Source: Psettodes erumei (taxonomy: Eukaryota > Chordata > Actinopteri > Pleuronectiformes > Psettodidae). From it: a stretch of DNA of 64,000 nucleotides. This document shows positions 59,774-64,000 of this stretch, in pieces; the first letter of the stretch is position 1; each line of letters begins with the position of its first letter. The notes beneath the pieces are model-generated. The model ran no database searches and was not told the DNA's origin. It saw only the letters and a list, made by a program, of their open reading frames with translations. Where the stretch lies: assembly GCA_016785225.1 (NCBI GenBank), contig JAFBJZ010000952.1, positions 3,410,001 through 3,474,000 of the forward strand. The letters are read 5' to 3'. Position numbers and translations under genes: made by a program.

Positions 59774-61973
59774 AACTAACAAACAAAAAACCCAAGTCAT
59801 CATGGGATACAACATACTGTACACATAGGGTGTACCTAATACCTCCTGTGTTTGGACCTCTTAAGTAGAGCTGTACAATTACTACATTTCTCTGCTCATG
59901 CTCGTGCTGCACACATACACTTCACTGTTTAGTTTGTGCTGGTCCCCTGCTGGGCTGGCATCAAGCGGGAACGAGAGGGAAAACAAGATTTCTTCTGCTT
60001 GAGCCCAAAACTGCTCTTGTTTAATCGAAACCATCTGTATGGAGTTACAATAAATTAAAGAAATTAACCACAGTAGATATTTTCACACGATTTAACTGTG
60101 AGACTGGCTGAAGGAAGTTTCTATTGGAGTGTGAGGCTGAAATGATGATTTAATCAATTCTTGTGGTTGGCTCGGTGTGTCTGCATGGTGGCGGCAACAT
60201 GCTAAGACCTCTATAGTGAAGAAGGTGATGAAAATTACCCAATCAATCATCATGATGGAGAATGTGATGAAAGTCCACCCCCCACCCCCAAAAAAACCCA
60301 AAACAAAGCTGATGTTATTTTTTAACAGTGGAGTGTCATCTCTTCTGCTTGTGTGGTGACGACAAACAACTTGTCACAGTGTCACAGGACTACTTCTACT
60401 CAGCTGTACACCTATTCACCCTCTTTCCCAGCAGCCCACTCCGACTGACTTCCAGAAAATCCTTCACTGAATCTCATGTTCTCGGACATCTTAAAGATTT
60501 GCGACTGCTGCCTGGATGTGAGTTAATCAGTTAAATGCCACGTGGTGTCTGCATCTCCAAACTCAAGAGCTTCGGATATCAATCAAATCGTTTTCCGGGG
60601 CGGACGGCAGTCAGGGCATTATGGACGCAGGTTCTTTGCATGACAATTCTTTGTGAGGGCGAGGGCCGACAGGGGGAGGGGGTGACATTAGGCGCCCGCA
60701 AGAAAAAGAGATTTACGACAGCGTCAGAACTGGGGAACTTTATCCGTTTGACAGCTGGCAGGGCAATCGATCACCCCGCCCCACGCACCACTCAGCCAAT
60801 GAAACGAGAAAAGAGATCATTATTTATCCAGTAATGATAATTTAATACATCAAACTCGTAGTTTTCCTCCCTCAAGTCGGGGCATGTGCGTGTGCGCACC
60901 ACGATGACGGAGCAGTCCTTGTGTAGTCATCTCTTGACAATGCCAGTCACTGTCAGAGCACGAGCACAAAGGAGCACAATGCAAGAGTGTGTCTCACACT
61001 GTATGCAGTGTGGAGTGATCAGTGGGGGCTATTGATTGATCTCCGTCAAGTCAATGATTTCAGACAAGTGAAAGACACGCACATGCACACACATTGTATG
61101 CATCCCTTGGGTGTCTGTCAGTTATCAGGCAGTGCTGTTACAGAGATGGACCTCTTACTCTGACTCCTACTGGCAGTAAAAAATGAGAACGCGAGGGAGA
61201 AAGAACGAAAGAAAGTTCTAACATGTACAGACACACACACACGCTCACAGTCCTCGCGTGCATATCATCTGTCTGACTAAACCAACAGTCTCAGTGGGCA
61301 CCTACGCTCGCCTCTTTTGATGTTTAATTAAAACCGAATCGGGGCGGGGGGGCGGTGGTGTTTGTGGTGCTCTGTTTTGAAAAATATGCAAATGTCAATA
61401 AAAATGCATTAAAGAAACATACTACCAGTCGCTGACGGCTGCGGTGCACAGGGGAAGGGAGGAAGGATGAGGAGGGAAAGAAAAAATTAAAATAACCAAA
61501 CAAACGAGGGAGGGGTAGGACTGAGACACTATTTGCCAGAAATAATGAAACAGAGCAAAACACATAAACACTCAGACGACCATTCCCACCACTCAATTTA
61601 TGTGCAGCTCTGACGGCCCAATAATGCTAATGAGCGCTGCTGCCTCCTGATGCTGACAACTGGAGATACCACCCCCATGCCCGGAGGATGGAGAGATCTC
61701 TCTGGTGTTATCGGCCCGTGTCACAACAACAATGCAACTGTGGACAGACAGTCTGGACAAAATTACTCGACACATGTGCTGTTTGCTGATTGAGGTAATG
61801 TGACACAAAGCAGCATGAGCATTTTCTTCAGGTTTTATCGTGCATACTGGGTTATCGGGCGTATCATGGGGAAATAGCAGAAGTGGTTCCAGTTCAGGAG
61901 GAGATAAACCTAAAATGAGGCATTAAAATCACCTCCAAAAATGATGAGGGAGGCACTTGGCTACATAAACTCT

Positions 61974-61991
61974 GTCATGTCATGTCATGTC
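61974..61991. repeat. CATGT pentanucleotide tandem
   Basis: About three and a half copies of gtcat/catgt. Confidence 0.85.
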
Positions 61992-62117
61992 TCAAAATTT
62001 TCAGTTTTCAGGACAAAGCAAGAAGGTGTGACTAAGACAAAGAAGTTTTAAGCTCAGTTCAGTCCAGAACGTGGGTTGTTATTGAATTAAGTTGTCCCTT
62101 TGAAAAAAAAATATAAA

Positions 62118-62135
62118 ATATATATATATATATAT
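62118..62135. repeat. TA dinucleotide run
   Basis: Nine TA/AT units. Confidence 0.85.
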
Positions 62136-62599
62136 GTCTAAGTTTAAAACAACAGCCATTAAAATTGGTATAACAGGAACAACTATTTCAATGTATTTGT
62201 GAGATTGCATTAAAAAATGGTTGTAATTTGGGTGTATCAACCCTAGTGTTACAAGAGGGCCAAAGACAAGTAGACATGTCATGATATCATTTAAAATCCT
62301 GTTGTCGCTGCTGTTTTTACGTTTTACATCTGTTGAGGTGTGCCCAGCTGAGGGCTTGGTTCTGGGTTAATAAAATTGGCTGCTGTATCTCATCCCTTTT
62401 CATTCTTCTTTTATTAGAAACCAGTACATTATAACATAGATAGAGGGATTTTACTTACACCAGGCAGAACATTGATATTTGGGGTATTCTGCTGAACCCC
62501 AGATTATGTTCAGTGAATGTTGTTTTTTAACGTTCACTGCTAACTTTTAAGGGTTATTAATGTTTTACAAATTCTGCACAAGGCAACTACAGTATGGTT

Positions 62600-62755
62600 A
62601 ATGGTTACAAAAAAGGGGAACGTTCATTGTTGGTCTGGCGTGGGACACAAACTGCTGTCTCTTGGCTGAGGGTTGAATGAGCTACATGCCTGTTCACCAC
62701 CCTGACATCCATCCCCTTACTTTCTGCCCTGCTACATGAAGGACTCCTCCCTCCT
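62600..62755 (+). repeat. possible teleost interspersed repeat
   Basis: The stretch with acaaactgctgtctcttgg, gagctacatgcctgttcacc and ccctgacatccatcccctta resembles a dispersed fish repeat that I remember only loosely. No terminal repeats or coding remnants are seen. Confidence 0.3.
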
Positions 62756-63441
62756 CCAATTCAGCACTGAATGACTGTATTGGATGCAAACTCCAGAACT
62801 GTCCTATATTTCCTTGGGTGTGAAGACTGTTGACTGTTTGCTGGATAAAATGGCAAGTGGCTGCAGCCGATAGCAGCTGCAGCTAATAAACATAACAACC
62901 ATGAGTAACTTGCCCAAATGCCAAAATTAAACTTTTGGCTGTTTTCCACTCTATGTAGTTAATGTGCTCTCCACTAGCCAGAGTTTATACAAAGTCATCA
63001 AATGAAATGATCTTTCTGATTGGGCGACATCAATTTTAAGAGCGGGGACCTTGCAGTTAAACCATGATGCATGTCATAACATAACCTCCAGGTTGTGGAG
63101 AAAGTAGCTGGCGAAAAATATGGTATGAGAAAGTAACAACAGCCATTTTTTCAATGACACCTATTTTACATTGCTACTCATTTTATTTTCAGGTTGTAGT
63201 ACACTCCTCCGACTAAAACTCCCAAACTGTAGTCTTTCTACCTTCTCAGTCAGCAAAGGTGGTGAAGGTCTAACTTACTATTAAAGTTTTTTTTTTAGAG
63301 TAAGTACTTTTCTACTTTTCTCTTCAGTTACCTTCAGTTGTTAAAAACCAAACAGGGTTGGATGTACGATGGGATTTAGAAGTGTTTTACAAAATGCAGT
63401 CGAACTTCAACTCTAGTGCAGCATTTAAGGTCAAAAACGGT

Positions 63442-63463
63442 AAAAAAAAAAAAAAAAAAAAAA
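63442..63463. repeat. A22 homopolymer
   Basis: Twenty-two uninterrupted A. I see no clear retroposon body next to it. Confidence 0.95.
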
Positions 63464-64000
63464 GTGGGCTTTGCACGTTCGTCAAGCAGGTGCAAGCTTT
63501 TATGGGACAGTCCTGATGATGAAGAGAGGGATTGTTCGGGAGGCAATGAGGTTGGGCACATGCAATAGTGCATGCAGATAGTAAGTATTCAGAGATGAGC
63601 AGCGCTTTAGGGCAGTTAGGATGAGGAAAGGCTCTTTTTCAGTCAGGACACAGAGAGCAGGGAGAGAGGAAGACTTCTCCAACCTCACGGATCACATCTT
63701 TGCGGTAGGGTAAACAGAAGGAAAAGACATTAATGACATGGACACACAAGGACTGAGAGGAAAAAGGCAGCAGTACAAGACCCCTCCTGTTAGGTCCGCA
63801 TGGGGCAAGGGGAAGCGCTTCACCCCTCAGAATCCACCTGATGAGGTCGCCCACTGGGTGACCCCACTTTCCACCTGCAGCCAGACAGCCAGGAAGACAG
63901 CCACACGGACAAAGATAGACAGACAGACTGACACTGTAACAAGAAAGAATAGCTTTTTTATACAAGAAAAAGCAACACACAGGACAAAGAGACCAAGACA

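Larger units (their letters stand above)
53793..64000 (-). other. agrn: agrin intron upstream of FS5, partial (>10.2 kb)
   Basis: I find no exon with agrin-like cysteine spacing here, so this is read as the 3' part of a long intron. It holds a (CA)19 tract (59,300-59,338), a C16 run next to poly-A (59,738-59,773), a TA run (62,118-62,135), a CATGT tandem (61,974-61,991), a likely interspersed repeat (62,600-62,755), poly-A (63,442-63,463), and TAAT-rich stretches at 55,130-55,330, 60,540-60,835 and 61,590-61,690. Confidence 0.75.

Noticed and set aside
63639..63980. 113-codon minus-strand open frame near the right edge
   Set aside because: It lacks agrin-like cysteine spacing, has no supported splice borders and reads like non-coding sequence.

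Overview
The window is a stretch of vertebrate genomic DNA, almost certainly from a teleost fish. It holds one recognisable protein-coding gene, agrin (agrn), on the minus strand. The gene is split into many phase-matched exons inside AT-rich introns that carry CA/GT microsatellites, a decayed Tc1-like transposon and a fragment resembling a widespread teleost repeat. I found no tRNA, rRNA, CRISPR array, prokaryotic operon or second intact gene.

Reading 5' to 3' in the gene (high to low coordinates), I place 27 coding exons by splice signals, phase and homology. They cover follistatin/Kazal domain FS5 (53.6-53.8 kb), FS6 and FS7 (46.3-47.2 kb), FS8 in two exons (39.2-39.8 kb), a cysteine linker (36.8 kb), two laminin-EGF modules (36.0-36.2 and 34.4-34.5 kb), FS9 in two exons (33.0-33.4 kb), Ser/Thr/Pro region 1 (28.4-28.9 kb), a pre-SEA linker (25.9 kb), the SEA domain (22.4, 19.3 and 17.9 kb), Ser/Thr region 2 plus EGF1 (17.3-17.7 kb), LG1 (15.7, 13.7, 12.6 kb), EGF2 and EGF3 (12.5, 10.8 kb), LG2 (8.1 to 1.5 kb) with the 12-nt y-site microexon at 5.5 kb, EGF4 (1.4 kb) and the first exon of LG3 (0.4 kb). 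The exons sum to 4434 nt, about 1478 codons. The signal peptide, NtA domain and FS1-FS4 lie beyond 64,000, and the z-site exons and the rest of LG3 lie before position 1. The most 5' intron is therefore longer than 10.2 kb.

Every exon junction except one keeps phase. The exception is the exon at 17,272-17,687, where the Thr-rich frame and the EGF1 frame differ by one base around a (GGT)8 tract. This is most likely an assembly indel or a local polymorphism.

Agrin is a basement-membrane heparan-sulfate proteoglycan that acts through LRP4/MuSK to cluster acetylcholine receptors and binds dystroglycan through its LG domains. Several of its regulatory devices are readable here. They are the KSRK y-site microexon with a YCAY cluster in its downstream intron, basic scissile residues at the positions of both neurotrypsin cleavage sites, and SGxG glycosaminoglycan-attachment clusters. 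I did not find a convincing undescribed biological system. The strongest leads are the y-microexon context, the one-base frame discrepancy, a polypyrimidine tract made of a (CT)14 microsatellite, and several intronic stretches that look like candidate regulatory elements.
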